Assembly: GCF_000380485.1 (NCBI RefSeq)
Contig: NZ_AQYG01000035.1
Span: 1-64,000, forward strand
Length of the DNA stretch: 64,000 nucleotides
Direction: 5' to 3'
Source of the DNA: Jongsikchunia kroppenstedtii DSM 45133
Lineage (GTDB): Bacteria > Actinomycetota > Actinomycetes > Mycobacteriales > Mycobacteriaceae
A program made the position numbers and the translations under genes. Positions 49,070-59,271 of the stretch are shown here, piece by piece. The number at the start of each line of letters is the position of its first letter. Within the stretch, counting starts at the first letter, position 1. The notes under the pieces are model-generated. The model was not told the DNA's origin. It ran no database searches and saw only the letters and a list, made by a program, of their open reading frames with translations.

Positions 49070-49818
49070 CGGGTTTCGTTCCTTCGGCTGCGATGGGCGG
49101 TACTGCGCAGGCTGACTCGGTCGCTGCGCATGCGGATGTACTCCAGATCGACCGGGCGGTCGCCGGACTCCAGATGGGTGAGACGTTCCAGCAGCAGGAT
49201 CGGCGCGCCCGAGGCGATCTCCAGTTGTGCCGCGGAATGGGGGTCGGCGGCGGCCGCCTCCACCGTGACCGCCGCCCGGCCCAGTCGGGCGCCGGAGATC
49301 TCTTCCAGCAGGGCGAAGATGTCGTGGTGCTGGAGGTCTTCACCGATGAGCGGGGCGCCGAGATCCGGTACCAGGTAGGTGATGTCGAGGCTCAGTGGCT
49401 CGTCGTCCAGGTACCGGAGACGTTCGACGTAGACCGCGTCCTCGCCGGGCGCGAGCCGCAGCTTTCGAGCTACGGCCCGCGGGGGCGCGACGACCGTCGC
49501 GATCCGCACGACGTTGCGCACGTCGCCGTGCGGGACAAAGGTCTCCTGGAGCCCCAGTAGTGAATCGAGCCCGTGGTCCAGCTTCCGCGACACGACGTGG
49601 GTGCCGACCCGCGGTGACCGCTCGATCAGTCCTTCGTCGCGGAGGATCGACAACGCGTCCCGGACGGTGTTGCGCGATACCGTGAAGTCCTCGATGAGCC
49701 CGGCTTCATCGAGTGTTCCCGCCAGATCGCCATCGTTGATCTGGCGGCGCACGACATCGGCGACCATGCGCGCCTTGTCGGCCCGCGGGCGAGCCGTCGT
49801 CGTAGTCCTGATCTGCAT
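49066..49818 (-). CDS. GntR-family regulator, HutC/UTRA type
   Basis: 250 aa from ATG 49818. N-terminal winged helix: MVADVVRRQINDGDLAGTLD, FTVSRNTVRDALSILRDEGL and IERSPRVGTHVVSR. The C-terminal UTRA ligand domain includes VERLRYLDDEPLSLDITYLV and GAPILLLERLTHLESGDRPV. TATCGT (49826-49831) lies 7 nt before the ATG, so it is probably leaderless. As first gene of the flavoprotein operon it should control that operon in response to a small ligand. Confidence 0.9.
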   Translation of the reverse strand: MQIRTTTTARPRADKARMVADVVRRQINDGDLAGTLDEAGLIEDFTVSRNTVRDALSILRDEGLIERSPRVGTHVVSRKLDHGLDSLLGLQETFVPHGDVRNVVRIATVVAPPRAVARKLRLAPGEDAVYVERLRYLDDEPLSLDITYLVPDLGAPLIGEDLQHHDIFALLEEISGARLGRAAVTVEAAAADPHSAAQLEIASGAPILLLERLTHLESGDRPVDLEYIRMRSDRVSLRSTAHRSRRNETR

Positions 49819-49988
49819 GGATGGGACGATATCGGCGGATCCGGTCCGTCTCGGCGATCGCGGAGTGACGTCCGCGGACAGCGATGCCAATGCGCCACCG
49901 CCGGGCCGGAACCGCACCATCTGACCTGCTGCTCGTCGTCGGGCCGGGTCGATTGCGCCACCACGGCGGTGATTAATTCAGCGCGACG

Positions 49989-51212
49989 CTAATGCGCCGT
50001 CGCACCCTGATCAATGGCGGTCTGGCGCGCCCGCGCGGCGCAGCGGACCAGATGGTCGCGTTCGGCGACGTTGACGGCACGGTGTGCCGCCTCGCCATAA
50101 GCCGCGGCGGCCGCAGAGGAGTCGCCGGCGAGTTCGAAGAGGTAGCCACGGGTGGCGTGCCAGCGATGCCGCTCGCCGAGGCTGATCTGCAGCCGGTCGG
50201 TCTCGCGCAACGCGGCTCGCGGGCCCAGCACATGCCCGACGGCGACCGACCGCGCGAGCACCGCCGCGGGGTCGGCGATCACCGGGTCCGGGCTGAGCCC
50301 GACGAGAGCGTCGTACCAGGAGAGGATCTGCGGCCAGTCGGTGTCGGCCGCGGTCGGCGCGTCGTCGTGCAATGCCGCGATGGCCGCCTCGATCTGGTAG
50401 CGACCCGGCGGACGCTCGTCGGTCTGAACGGCCAACGCGGACTGCAGGATCCGTACGCCGTCGGTGATCTCGCGGGTATTCCACCGACCGGGATCCTGCC
50501 GATCGAGGGTCACGATCGCGCCCTGCGCGTCGAGCCGGGCGGGAAGACGGGCGTGGTTGAGCAGCATCAGCGCGAGCAGCCCGCGGGCTTCGGGCTCGTC
50601 GGTGGCCAGGGTCAGCTGACGGGCCAGCCGGATCGCCTCGACCGTGAGGTCGACGCGGCCGGAGTGGCCGGTCGTATAGATGAGATACAGCACCCGCAGC
50701 ACGACGGCGAGGTCGCCGGGCTGGTTCAGCGTCCGGCCCCGCAACGTGCGCTTGGCCCGGCTGATCCGTTGGGCCATGGTTGCTTCCGGGACGAAGAAGG
50801 CGTCGGCGATCTCCTTCGTCGTGAGGCCGCCCACTGCGCGGAGAGTCAAGGCGACCTGGGACGCCGGCGCGAGATCCGGGCTGCAGCAGCAGAACAACAG
50901 CAGCAAGGTGTCGTCTCCGACCTCCACCGCGGTCGGATCAGGTTGCGGTTCAACGAAGTCAGCGTCTTCGCGGCGGTTCCGCGCGGCGTGGCTGCGGCGG
51001 GCATCGATGAGCCGGCGAGTGGCGACGGACGTCAGCCACGCCGCTCGATTCTGCGGCGGATTGTCCGGCCATACCCGGATCGCCTCGACGAGTGCCTCCT
51101 GCAGAGCGTCCTCCGCGTCGTTGAAATCCTCGCCGCGCCGGACCAGGTTGGCGAGCACTCGCGGGACGAGGGTGTGCAGGTCACCCTCGTCCCACGCGGT
51201 CGCATCGACCAT
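49989..51212 (-). CDS. ECF sigma factor, ECF42 type, with long C-terminal extension
   Basis: 407 aa. Sigma region 2: VLANLVRRGEDFNDAEDALQ, ALVEAIRVWP and RAAWLTSVATRRLIDARRSH. Region 4: LTLRAVGGLTTKEIADAFFV then PEATMAQRISRAKRTLRG. The remaining about 220 residues form a helical TPR-like domain (GLLALMLLNHARLPARLDAQ, YQIEAAIAALHDDAPTAADT) typical of ECF42 factors, which lack an anti-sigma factor and are paired with DGPF proteins. The DGPF gene lies 3 bp upstream. Confidence 0.92.
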   Translation of the reverse strand: MVDATAWDEGDLHTLVPRVLANLVRRGEDFNDAEDALQEALVEAIRVWPDNPPQNRAAWLTSVATRRLIDARRSHAARNRREDADFVEPQPDPTAVEVGDDTLLLLFCCCSPDLAPASQVALTLRAVGGLTTKEIADAFFVPEATMAQRISRAKRTLRGRTLNQPGDLAVVLRVLYLIYTTGHSGRVDLTVEAIRLARQLTLATDEPEARGLLALMLLNHARLPARLDAQGAIVTLDRQDPGRWNTREITDGVRILQSALAVQTDERPPGRYQIEAAIAALHDDAPTAADTDWPQILSWYDALVGLSPDPVIADPAAVLARSVAVGHVLGPRAALRETDRLQISLGERHRWHATRGYLFELAGDSSAAAAAYGEAAHRAVNVAERDHLVRCAARARQTAIDQGATAH

Positions 51213-51215
51213 TGC

Positions 51216-51635
51216 TCAGTCCTGCGCGATATCCGCGGGCATCTCGGTCATCACTTCGTGGACGTCGATCCATTCGTACAACGGCTCGCCGGCGGGGCCA
51301 GGCTCCGACGAGACATAGGCCGCCACTTCGAGCGCCCGCTCGCGCGACTCGACGTCGATCATGTACCAGCCGGCGATCAGGTCGCTGGTCTCCGGCGCCG
51401 GGCCGTCGGTGGTGACCGGGGCGGCGTCGGGTCCGCCGTACCGCACCCACGTGCGGGTGGGGGTGAGCGCCTGGGCGTCGACGAATTCGCCGCTTTCCTC
51501 CAGCATCTCGGCCACATGCCGCTGGAACGCGATATGCGCCTCGACGTCAGCGGGATCCCACTGGTCCATCGGCGGGAACGGGTGGTGCGGCGCCGGGCCG
51601 CCGCGATAGTGCTTGAGCAACAGATACCTAGCCAT
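51216..51635 (-). CDS. DGPF/YCII-domain protein linked to the ECF42 factor
   Basis: 139 aa from ATG 51635 with a perfect AGGAGG 5 nt upstream. Recognised by MARYLLLKHYRGGPAPHHPF, VEAHIAFQRHVAEMLEESGE and VTTDGPAPETSDLIAGWYMI, in which the DGPF motif reads DGPA. The YCII-like ferredoxin fold has no proven role. It ends 3 bp before the sigma factor gene and so is co-expressed. On the minus strand TGTCGA at 51723-51728 resembles my recollection of ECF42 -35 elements, but no clear -10 follows. Confidence 0.9.
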   Translation of the reverse strand: MARYLLLKHYRGGPAPHHPFPPMDQWDPADVEAHIAFQRHVAEMLEESGEFVDAQALTPTRTWVRYGGPDAAPVTTDGPAPETSDLIAGWYMIDVESRERALEVAAYVSSEPGPAGEPLYEWIDVHEVMTEMPADIAQD

Positions 51636-51747
51636 GATGACCTCCTGATACGTGATGTCACGCGATTGCGGACCGCGCGGTTCGTGGTCCGTCATCAGGT
51701 GAGCGGAGCCGATGCGCACTTCTCGACACGATGCTGCCAGGAGTTCG

Positions 51748-53262
51748 TTATTTCTTTGACCGATCCACGCCGAGCTGGTCGGTGATGTAGAAGAACGGGT
51801 CGGTCTGGTCGCTCAGTCCGGCGACGTTGGCCGCACCCGGGCCGTACGCGGCGATCCGCACCTGACCACCGGTGTGCTGCTCCTCGCCGGGGACGAGCGA
51901 CGTCCCGTAGCTGACGGTGATCGGTACGCCGTCCTTCGTGGTCAGGTTGCGCGTGAGTCCCGGCATCGGCAGCTCGGCATCGGTTTCGGCGATCTGGCTG
52001 GAATGCGCGTGATCGCCGGTGACGATGACGAGCGTCTGCTTGTCCGCCTTCGCGAAGTCGAGCGCGATCTTGGTCGCGTCCGCCAACTGAATCGTCTCGA
52101 TCGTCTCGCCGATCTGACCGCAGGGGTCGGCGTCGTGGTTGGCCTTGTCGACCGAGCCTGACTCGACCTGCAGGAAGAAGCCGTCGTCGTTCTTCAACAG
52201 GTCGATCGCCTTCGCCGTCATCGCACCGAGTCTCGGTGTGGTGGAGGTGAAGTCGGGATTGGGGGAGCAGGTCACGGCCGGCTGCCGATTGCCGTCCGGC
52301 ACCGCGGTCGCCTTGGCCCACTGCCGTGGCAGGTTGCCGTCGGCGAACACCCCGAGCAGCGGCCGGTCCTGACCGGCACTCGTGACGTTGCTCAGCTCGT
52401 CGGCAGCGCGGACGATCTGGTAGCCACGTTCTTTGGCCTGCACCTCGAGAGTCTTGCCCTGGTAGGGGCCGGCCGCGGCGGTCTCCTGGAACGTGGCCCA
52501 GCCGCCGCCGAGGGTGACATCGGGTCGGGCGTTGAGGAGCTGCTCGGTGATCGAACCGGCGCCACCGTTCTCGAGCGCATTCTCCGGACACTTCTCCGTC
52601 GTCGCTTTCGGTCCGTAGCACTTGCGCTGTGACACGTGCGCGACCTGCACGGCAGGGGTGGCGTCCTGCAGCTCGGTGGTCGTCACGTCGCCCGTGCGCA
52701 GCCCGTTGGCCTTCGCGATCTCCAGGATGCTGCGCTGGGGTTTGCCATGCAGGTCGACGCTGATCGCACCGTTGTAGGTCTTGGTCCCGGTCGACCATGC
52801 CGACCCGGACGCCGCCGAGTCCGTTACGTAGCTGGGCTTGCCGGTCTTCTGGTCGAGCGAGTACGTCGTGTAGTCGCCGCTGATCGGCAGCTGGTCGATC
52901 CCGGGCAGCTGGCCGCCCGCGCCGTACTGGTAGTCGCGAGCCAGCGTGTATTCCTGGTTCGCCGTGCCGTCGCCGATCACGAGGATGACATTCTTGGCGC
53001 CCGACGGCTGGATCGAGTCGGCGAGCATCCGGGTCTGATCCTCCGACAGCCGGCGGGCACCGCCGTGGCCGGTGATGTCGCCGGCCACGTGCCGCTGGAT
53101 ATCGACGCTCGACGCCGTGTCGCCGCCGACTCCGGCGTCGTCGGCCGAGCTGCACCCGCCGAGGATGCCGGCGGCGCCGAGGATCAGTGCACTACCGAGG
53201 ATGCCAGCCGCGCGTAGTGGCCGGTTGCCGCGCTTGCGATGATTGTCGTATTTTTCAGGCAC
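51748..53262 (-). CDS. phoA: Alkaline phosphatase, lipoprotein
   Basis: 504 aa from GTG 53262 (ATG 53286 also possible). A lipoprotein signal peptide, [20 protein letters not shown], ends in lipobox cysteine C37. Metal and catalytic residues: [16 protein letters not shown], nucleophile S149 in [37 protein letters not shown] and [17 protein letters not shown]. It releases phosphate from esters at the cell surface. A disulfide-like pair ([11 protein letters not shown]) is present. A PhoP-controlled promoter is expected, but I found no clear Pho box. Confidence 0.93.
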   Translation of the reverse strand: MPEKYDNHRKRGNRPLRAAGILGSALILGAAGILGGCSSADDAGVGGDTASSVDIQRHVAGDITGHGGARRLSEDQTRMLADSIQPSGAKNVILVIGDGTANQEYTLARDYQYGAGGQLPGIDQLPISGDYTTYSLDQKTGKPSYVTDSAASGSAWSTGTKTYNGAISVDLHGKPQRSILEIAKANGLRTGDVTTTELQDATPAVQVAHVSQRKCYGPKATTEKCPENALENGGAGSITEQLLNARPDVTLGGGWATFQETAAAGPYQGKTLEVQAKERGYQIVRAADELSNVTSAGQDRPLLGVFADGNLPRQWAKATAVPDGNRQPAVTCSPNPDFTSTTPRLGAMTAKAIDLLKNDDGFFLQVESGSVDKANHDADPCGQIGETIETIQLADATKIALDFAKADKQTLVIVTGDHAHSSQIAETDAELPMPGLTRNLTTKDGVPITVSYGTSLVPGEEQHTGGQVRIAAYGPGAANVAGLSDQTDPFFYITDQLGVDRSKK

Positions 53263-53363
53263 GCTGGTATGCCAGCAGCCTGACATGAACGCGCGGGATA
53301 TCCGGGCCGAACAACTGGCGTACAACCGTTTTCGACCGGCGCCGCGGATGCGACACCGGCCGA

Positions 53364-53387
53364 ATCCCGCGACGAATGTCGCGGGAT
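53364..53387 (-). terminator. Terminator hairpin after the SDR gene
   Basis: ATCCCGCGAC (53364-53373) and GTCGCGGGAT (53378-53387) form a perfect 10-bp stem with a GAAT loop, 15 bp past the SDR stop on the minus strand. No U-run follows. Confidence 0.7.
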
Positions 53388-53401
53388 GACGTCAGGTCAG
53401 G

Positions 53402-54890
<1,489 letters not shown>

Positions 54891-54939
54891 TCATCCAATC
54901 TAGCTCTTGCGCCGGCTCTGTCGGAGGCATACCGTGAGA

Positions 54940-54960
54940 GTTATTCAACAGTTGTAAAAC
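54940..54960. promoter_or_regulatory. Candidate TetR operator
   Basis: GTTATTCAAC-A-GTTGTAAAAC is a 21-bp imperfect palindrome (8 of 10 positions complementary) in an AT-rich patch between the divergent TetR and DUF4345 genes, 12 bp before the DUF4345 start. Confidence 0.5.
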
Positions 54961-54972
54961 AGAGGTGATTCG

Positions 54973-55380
54973 ATGCGGATCTTTCAAGGCTGGTTGACAC
55001 TGTTCGGGTTGGTGGTCGCCGGAATCGGCCTGGCGCACTTGTTCTTCGGTCAAGTCACGTATATCGGCGGCGGGTCGGTGAACGCGACGATGGAGTCCGA
55101 TCTACGGTTCTTCAATCTGTTGTTCGTGGCGTACGGACTGGCCTTCGTCTGGGCGGCACGAGACATCGCCGGACGGGCCGCGCTGATCGATCTGCTGGGC
55201 CTGCTGTTCTTTGTCGGCGGCCTGGCCCGCCTGCTCGCCTGGGCAGAGGCGGGTACGCCAAGTTGGTTCTACGTCCTGATGATTCCGGTCGAGCTGATCA
55301 TTCCGATCGTGAATTTCGTCTGGCTGCGTTCCGAGCGTCGCCGGATCGAGCTGCCGGCGCGGCCGACTACGGTCGGCTGA
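54973..55380 (+). CDS. DUF4345 membrane protein
   Basis: 135 aa with four membrane helices: LTLFGLVVAGIGLAHLFFGQ, FFNLLFVAYGLAFVWAARDI, LIDLLGLLFFVGGLARLLAW and FYVLMIPVELIIPIVNFVWL. The pattern of DLRFFNLLFVAYG then AGTPSWFYVLMI is that of DUF4345, of unknown function. GAGGTG lies 6 nt before the ATG. Divergent from and probably controlled by the TetR gene. Confidence 0.83.
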   Translation: MRIFQGWLTLFGLVVAGIGLAHLFFGQVTYIGGGSVNATMESDLRFFNLLFVAYGLAFVWAARDIAGRAALIDLLGLLFFVGGLARLLAWAEAGTPSWFYVLMIPVELIIPIVNFVWLRSERRRIELPARPTTVG

Positions 55381-55579
55381 CCGGTTCCGGCGTTTGTCAT
55401 CCAATGGTGCGGACGGCTGTGGAGCCGAATGACGCGCGACGGGCGACCAACGTCGACGTCGCTCGGTCGATGTCGCGATCGATGCCGGCTCGATGGTTGA
55501 TGTAAAACTTCACGCCGGTGCCGTCAAGAACTCGTCAAGCCCATAGGCGTGCGGTCGATTGCGGCGGAATGTCGTGTGG

Positions 55580-56881
55580 GTGACCCTCTTGGACATACTT
55601 CCGTCGCTGCGACTCGCCGCGCTCCCCAGTCGGCCGGCCGACGGTTGCGCCGACGTCTGGCCTGTCAACACCCATTTCGCCGTCGGCGGCCGGCTGTCAG
55701 TGGCCGGTGTGCCGCTGTGCGAGGTCGCCGATCAGTACGGCACCCCGGTCCATGTGCTAGACGAGAACGACTTCCGCACGCGGGCGCGGGCCTACCGATC
55801 CGTATTCTCCGGCGCCGAGATCGCCTATGCGGCGAAAGCACTCCTGACCAAAGCTGTTGCCGACTGGGTGATCGCGGAGGGGCTATCTCTGAGCGTGTCG
55901 TCCAGCGGCGAGATCGCGTTGGCCCTTGCCGCCGGCGTCGATCCTGGACGAATGATCCTGCACGGCAACGGAAAGTCGTGCGACGACCTGCGATACGCGG
56001 TCGCGGCCCGGGTGGGACACATCGTCGTGGATTCACATACCGAGATCACGCTGCTCTCGGCACAGCTCTCCGCCCGCCAGCGCGTACTGCTGCGTGTCGG
56101 TGCAGACGACAACGCCGCCGGATTCGCCATCGGTTCCGACCGTTCACTGGAGGCGGCCCGCAGGATCGTCGCCGATCCGCACCTGGAGTTGGTCGGGTTG
56201 CACACGGAAATCGACGGCCAGTGCAGCGATCCCGAGCGGTATGGCGATCTGGTCACCGCGGGAGTCATAGCGATCAGCCAGATCAACGCCGCCTGCGGAG
56301 CCGAGTTGCATCAGTTGGACATCGGTGGGGGACAGGAGGTCGCCCACCGATTCGGCGATCCGGCGCTCGATCTCCGGCAATTCGGCGAGGCCGTTGACTC
56401 CGCGCTCTATCGCAGTGAGCCGATGGTCGGTACACCGAGACCGCACATCATCGTGGAACCCGGCCGATCGATTGCCGCACAAGCGGGCGTCACCGTCTAT
56501 CGAGTGGTCGCAGTGCGACGCACTGAATACGGCACCCGGGTCGTGGTCGACGCCGACCTCAGCGACACTCCGAGCGATGGCGTCGCCGCCAACCGCACTG
56601 TGGCACTGGTCAATCGACACCCCGCCGGACGAGTGGAGGCTGTCACCGTGATGGGCCGGACACCTGGCGCCGAGGCCCTGGCAAGGGATGTGCGTCTGCC
56701 GGCCGACTTGCATCCGGGCGATGTGCTCGCGGTTGCGTGCACTGGCGCGTATCACCATTCGACGGCGTCCAACGCGCGAATGACGCGGCGCGCACCGATC
56801 ATCGCCGTCGCGGACGGGCGGTCTCGTCAGATCGTTCGCCGCGAGACCATCGATGATCTGATGGCGCGCGATCTGGGATGA
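55580..56881 (+). CDS. Diverged diaminopimelate decarboxylase-like PLP protein (LysA2-like)
   Basis: 433 aa from GTG 55580, where homology begins (TLLDILPSLRLAALPSRP); a TTG at 55559 is also possible. Alanine racemase-type barrel with PLP lysine K86 in EIAYAAKALLTKAV, DIGGGQEVAHRFG and the phosphate motif VEPGRSIAAQAGVTVYRV. Important differences from LysA: the HIGSQ motif reads HTEIDGQ, the active-site CESxD region is replaced by TPGAEALARDV, and GAYxxSMxSNYN is GAYHHSTASNARM. So it probably no longer decarboxylates meso-diaminopimelate; another basic or D-amino acid substrate is possible. Confidence 0.75.
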   Translation: MTLLDILPSLRLAALPSRPADGCADVWPVNTHFAVGGRLSVAGVPLCEVADQYGTPVHVLDENDFRTRARAYRSVFSGAEIAYAAKALLTKAVADWVIAEGLSLSVSSSGEIALALAAGVDPGRMILHGNGKSCDDLRYAVAARVGHIVVDSHTEITLLSAQLSARQRVLLRVGADDNAAGFAIGSDRSLEAARRIVADPHLELVGLHTEIDGQCSDPERYGDLVTAGVIAISQINAACGAELHQLDIGGGQEVAHRFGDPALDLRQFGEAVDSALYRSEPMVGTPRPHIIVEPGRSIAAQAGVTVYRVVAVRRTEYGTRVVVDADLSDTPSDGVAANRTVALVNRHPAGRVEAVTVMGRTPGAEALARDVRLPADLHPGDVLAVACTGAYHHSTASNARMTRRAPIIAVADGRSRQIVRRETIDDLMARDLG

Positions 56882-56966
56882 ATCGCGCCGACGGACCGGG
56901 ATCGCGGGACAGATCGTCGCGCAATTGGCTCGCATCGCATCACGCGGAGCCGATCGGCCCCGTCGA

Positions 56967-57599
56967 TCAGCGATGCCTGAGCGCCGCCGTGAGCTCGGAG
57001 AGCGAATCGAACTGTAGGTCAGCGATACACACCTCAGGTTGCCCCGCATGGATGAGGCCCCACGGACCGCGTCGAATGAATGCTGTGCGCAGCCCGACCG
57101 AATGCGCCGGGACGATGTCGTTGTCGACACGATCGCCGACGTACATGATCTCGTGCGGCTGGACGCCGAGGGCGTCGATCAGCTTCGCGAAGTACGTTTC
57201 GGACGGTTTCGAGACGCCCCATTCGGCTGATGACGCGATGACGTCGGCCTTGAAGCCCAGTGCCAGAAGCTGTTCGGCGGTATCGGCTGGCTGATTGCCG
57301 GCTATCCCGACGATGAAACCGGCTGCCTTCGCTGCATGCAGGCATTCGAGTGCGTCTGGATACAGATCGTCGGGACCGATGCATGTCGGCGCCGGCGGCT
57401 GGCTGACTCCAAGGATCTCCCACGCACGGCGATGATCCTCGCCGCGCTCGATGAGCGCACCGAGGACGCCCATCAATGCGAAAGGAGTGACACCCGCGGC
57501 GGCGGCCCGACCGGCCCACATGCGAGATTCGTCGACCAGGGTCTCGCCGACGTCGAAGACCACCGCTCGGAGACCATGGGATAGCTGCGGATCGCTCAT
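56967..57599 (-). CDS. HAD-superfamily hydrolase
   Basis: 210 aa. The four HAD motifs are present: AVVFDVGETLVDESR (nucleophile Asp; GETL for the usual GTLx), VGIAGNQPADT (motif II with N in place of S/T), SKPSETYFAKL (lysine) and MYVGDRVDNDIVPA. Small alpha cap. Phosphatase or dehalogenase-type hydrolase for an unknown small molecule. It lies between the LysA-like and patatin-like genes, on the opposite strand. Confidence 0.88.
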   Translation of the reverse strand: MSDPQLSHGLRAVVFDVGETLVDESRMWAGRAAAAGVTPFALMGVLGALIERGEDHRRAWEILGVSQPPAPTCIGPDDLYPDALECLHAAKAAGFIVGIAGNQPADTAEQLLALGFKADVIASSAEWGVSKPSETYFAKLIDALGVQPHEIMYVGDRVDNDIVPAHSVGLRTAFIRRGPWGLIHAGQPEVCIADLQFDSLSELTAALRHR

Positions 57600-57672
57600 C
57601 GGACGATGGTCTCATTTCAGCGCCGCGAAAACCCGTTGCCACATGGCGAATTGCGCGCGTACGGTGCGCCTG

Positions 57673-58578
57673 ATGACAAACGAGCGAGCGTTGGTTCTGG
57701 GCGGTGCGGGGTCGGCGGGCAATGCCTGGGTGATCGGAGTGGTCGCGGGGTTGTTCGATGCCGGGCTGGACGTCACCGACGCCAATCTCATCATCGGTAC
57801 GTCGTCCGGATCGACCACGGCCGTCCAGATATCCAGTGACACAACGCCGACCGAACTCTTCAGGGCGACCGTAGCGGTGCCCCCGCTCCACAGCGCAAGT
57901 GGACCGGCCAGGGGAGGGGCACCGGCTGCCACCGTGGCGAGCCATCTCGAGAAGACGAGCGCCATCATCGCCGCCTCGAGCGATCCCGCAGACATGCGGC
58001 GGCGTATGGGTGCCGCAGCTCTCGAAATGGATGCTGTGTCGGACAGCTCGACTCAGGCGCGGAGACGAGCGCTGGTCGCATCTCGGCTGCCCAGTCAGGA
58101 GTGGCCGCAGCAGCCAGTGTTCATCGTGGCCGTCGACGCGCACACGGGTGAACCGGTGGTGTTCGATCGCCACAGTGGTGTCGAACTGGCTGACGCAGTG
58201 ACGGCCAGTACGTCCGGGCCCGGCGCCGCGCCACACACCATCGGCGACCGTCGCTATATCGATGGTGGCTACCGAGCCGGTGAAAACGCCGATTTGGCAA
58301 CCGGATACGCCAGGGTACTGGTGCTATCGCCGTTCGGCGGCCGATCGCGGATGCCGGCGAAATGGGGCACACATCTTGCGGCACAGGTGGATCGGTTGCG
58401 CGCGGAGGGGAGTCTGGTCGAAACCGTCTTCCCGGACGGCGACGCGGCTGAGATATTCGCGTATGGCGCCAACCAGATGGATCCGTCGACGCGGCCGCCG
58501 GCTGCCCGGTCTGGATACGACCAGGGGAAGAAACTCGCGGCTCAGCTCACCGAATTCTGGACTGGGCAAACAACATAG
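57673..58578 (+). CDS. Patatin-like phospholipase
   Basis: 301 aa. Oxyanion loop LVLGGAGSAGNAWVIGVVAG, nucleophile S44 in IIGTSSGSTTAVQ and catalytic D197 in IDGGYRAGENADL: the Ser-Asp dyad of patatins is complete. Probable acyl hydrolase on membrane lipids; no signal peptide. A leaderless promoter is visible: TTGCCA (57636-57641), 18 bp, TACGGT (57660-57665), then 7 nt to ATG 57673. In-frame extension upstream to 57451 lies antisense to the HAD gene and is rejected. Confidence 0.9.
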   Translation: MTNERALVLGGAGSAGNAWVIGVVAGLFDAGLDVTDANLIIGTSSGSTTAVQISSDTTPTELFRATVAVPPLHSASGPARGGAPAATVASHLEKTSAIIAASSDPADMRRRMGAAALEMDAVSDSSTQARRRALVASRLPSQEWPQQPVFIVAVDAHTGEPVVFDRHSGVELADAVTASTSGPGAAPHTIGDRRYIDGGYRAGENADLATGYARVLVLSPFGGRSRMPAKWGTHLAAQVDRLRAEGSLVETVFPDGDAAEIFAYGANQMDPSTRPPAARSGYDQGKKLAAQLTEFWTGQTT

Positions 58579-58628
58579 GGCAGAGCGTAGCGCCAGGGAA
58601 GCGTAGAAATTCGCCCCATCGGAGATCG

Positions 58629-59021
58629 TCATGGGATGTGGCGTACGACTAATTCTGAGTGAAATGCAGGGGTGCGGCTCACTTGAGACGAGTCGAGTCG
58701 TTCCTGGGGGATGTCCGTTTCGATGAGGGTGAGCTGACCCGGGTCGATGGTGTCCGGGAAGAACCCGTACCCGTGCGCCGAAGTAAGCAACTCCGAAACG
58801 TCGATGCCGTCGACCTGCCACACGTCGACAGGGCCACCCGTGCCGTTCATGCGTACGAACCAGCGGGACTCCTGTTCGCTGCGCGCTAGAAAACAACCCT
58901 CGTGCTCGGGTGCGGCACTGCCGGCGATGCCGCGTGCGGAACCCATTCGGCGCCAATCCAAGCCATGTTCCTTGATCGATGCGCGATTGAGCGCAGAACT
59001 GACGTGATAGAGAGAGGCCAT
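58629..59021 (-). CDS. Small protein with ADP-ribosyltransferase-like opening
   Basis: 130 aa from ATG 59021; TATTCT (59028-59033) ends 6 nt upstream, so it is probably leaderless. The opening LYHVSSALNRASIKEHGLDW recalls the H-containing first strand and N-SI-HGL helix of ART-fold proteins such as DarT or Tpt1. NGTGGPVDVWQVDGIDVSEL and FPDTIDPGQLTLIETDIP end it. Similar actinobacterial proteins are unannotated as far as I recall. An antitoxin partner (DarG-like) is absent. The ART assignment is tentative. Confidence 0.6.
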   Translation of the reverse strand: MASLYHVSSALNRASIKEHGLDWRRMGSARGIAGSAAPEHEGCFLARSEQESRWFVRMNGTGGPVDVWQVDGIDVSELLTSAHGYGFFPDTIDPGQLTLIETDIPQERLDSSQVSRTPAFHSELVVRHIP

Positions 59022-59082
59022 CGCCGCAGAATAGTTCGTCCAGTCCACAATGTTCCACGGCCGCAAGGGAAGAACCACGGCG

Positions 59083-59260
59083 TTAGCGGGCGTTGTCGGT
59101 GTCGGCAGTGGACAGAGTCGCGGCCCACTCTGCGGACCATCGGACGAGTGGCTGGAGCGCGCGACGGGCTCCGTTGCCCAACTCGGTGAGAACGTAGGTG
59201 GTATCCGGACAGGCTCTACCCGGCTGACACGGGTCACACCAATTGACAGGCCCCTGTCAA
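59083..59260 (-). pseudogene. Remnant of an HxlR-family regulator gene
   Basis: On the minus strand the frame ending at the TAA 59083-59085 reads YVLTELGNGARRALQPLVRW followed by SAEWAATLST, a typical HxlR C-terminus (wing and last helices). Just upstream the matching residues VSRVEPVR lie in a different frame, and the rest of the DNA-binding domain is missing. So about 45-60 residues remain, with a frameshift and loss of the 5' two thirds. It lies next to a perfect palindrome in front of the VOC gene, probably its former operator. Confidence 0.65.
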
Positions 59261-59271
59261 TTGGTGATCCT
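59237..59271. promoter_or_regulatory. 30-bp palindrome and leaderless VOC promoter
   Basis: CACCAATTGACAGG (59237-59250) and CCTGTCAATTGGTG (59253-59266) are perfect complements around CC. The left arm includes TTGACA (59243-59248); GATCCT (59266-59271) follows after 17 bp and ends 6 nt before the ATG at 59278. A repressor on the palindrome would cover the -35 and spacer. Confidence 0.75.

Noticed and set aside
51729-51747. Definite ECF42 promoter
   Set aside because: Only the TGTCGA-like -35 could be seen; no convincing -10 at the right distance, so it is mentioned only as a lead.
49992-51785. 597-codon frame opposite the ECF42 factor
   Set aside because: Shadow frame of the sigma factor and DGPF genes.
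56878-57294. Plus-strand frame beginning at the LysA-like stop
   Set aside because: It is mostly antisense to the HAD gene and has no domain.
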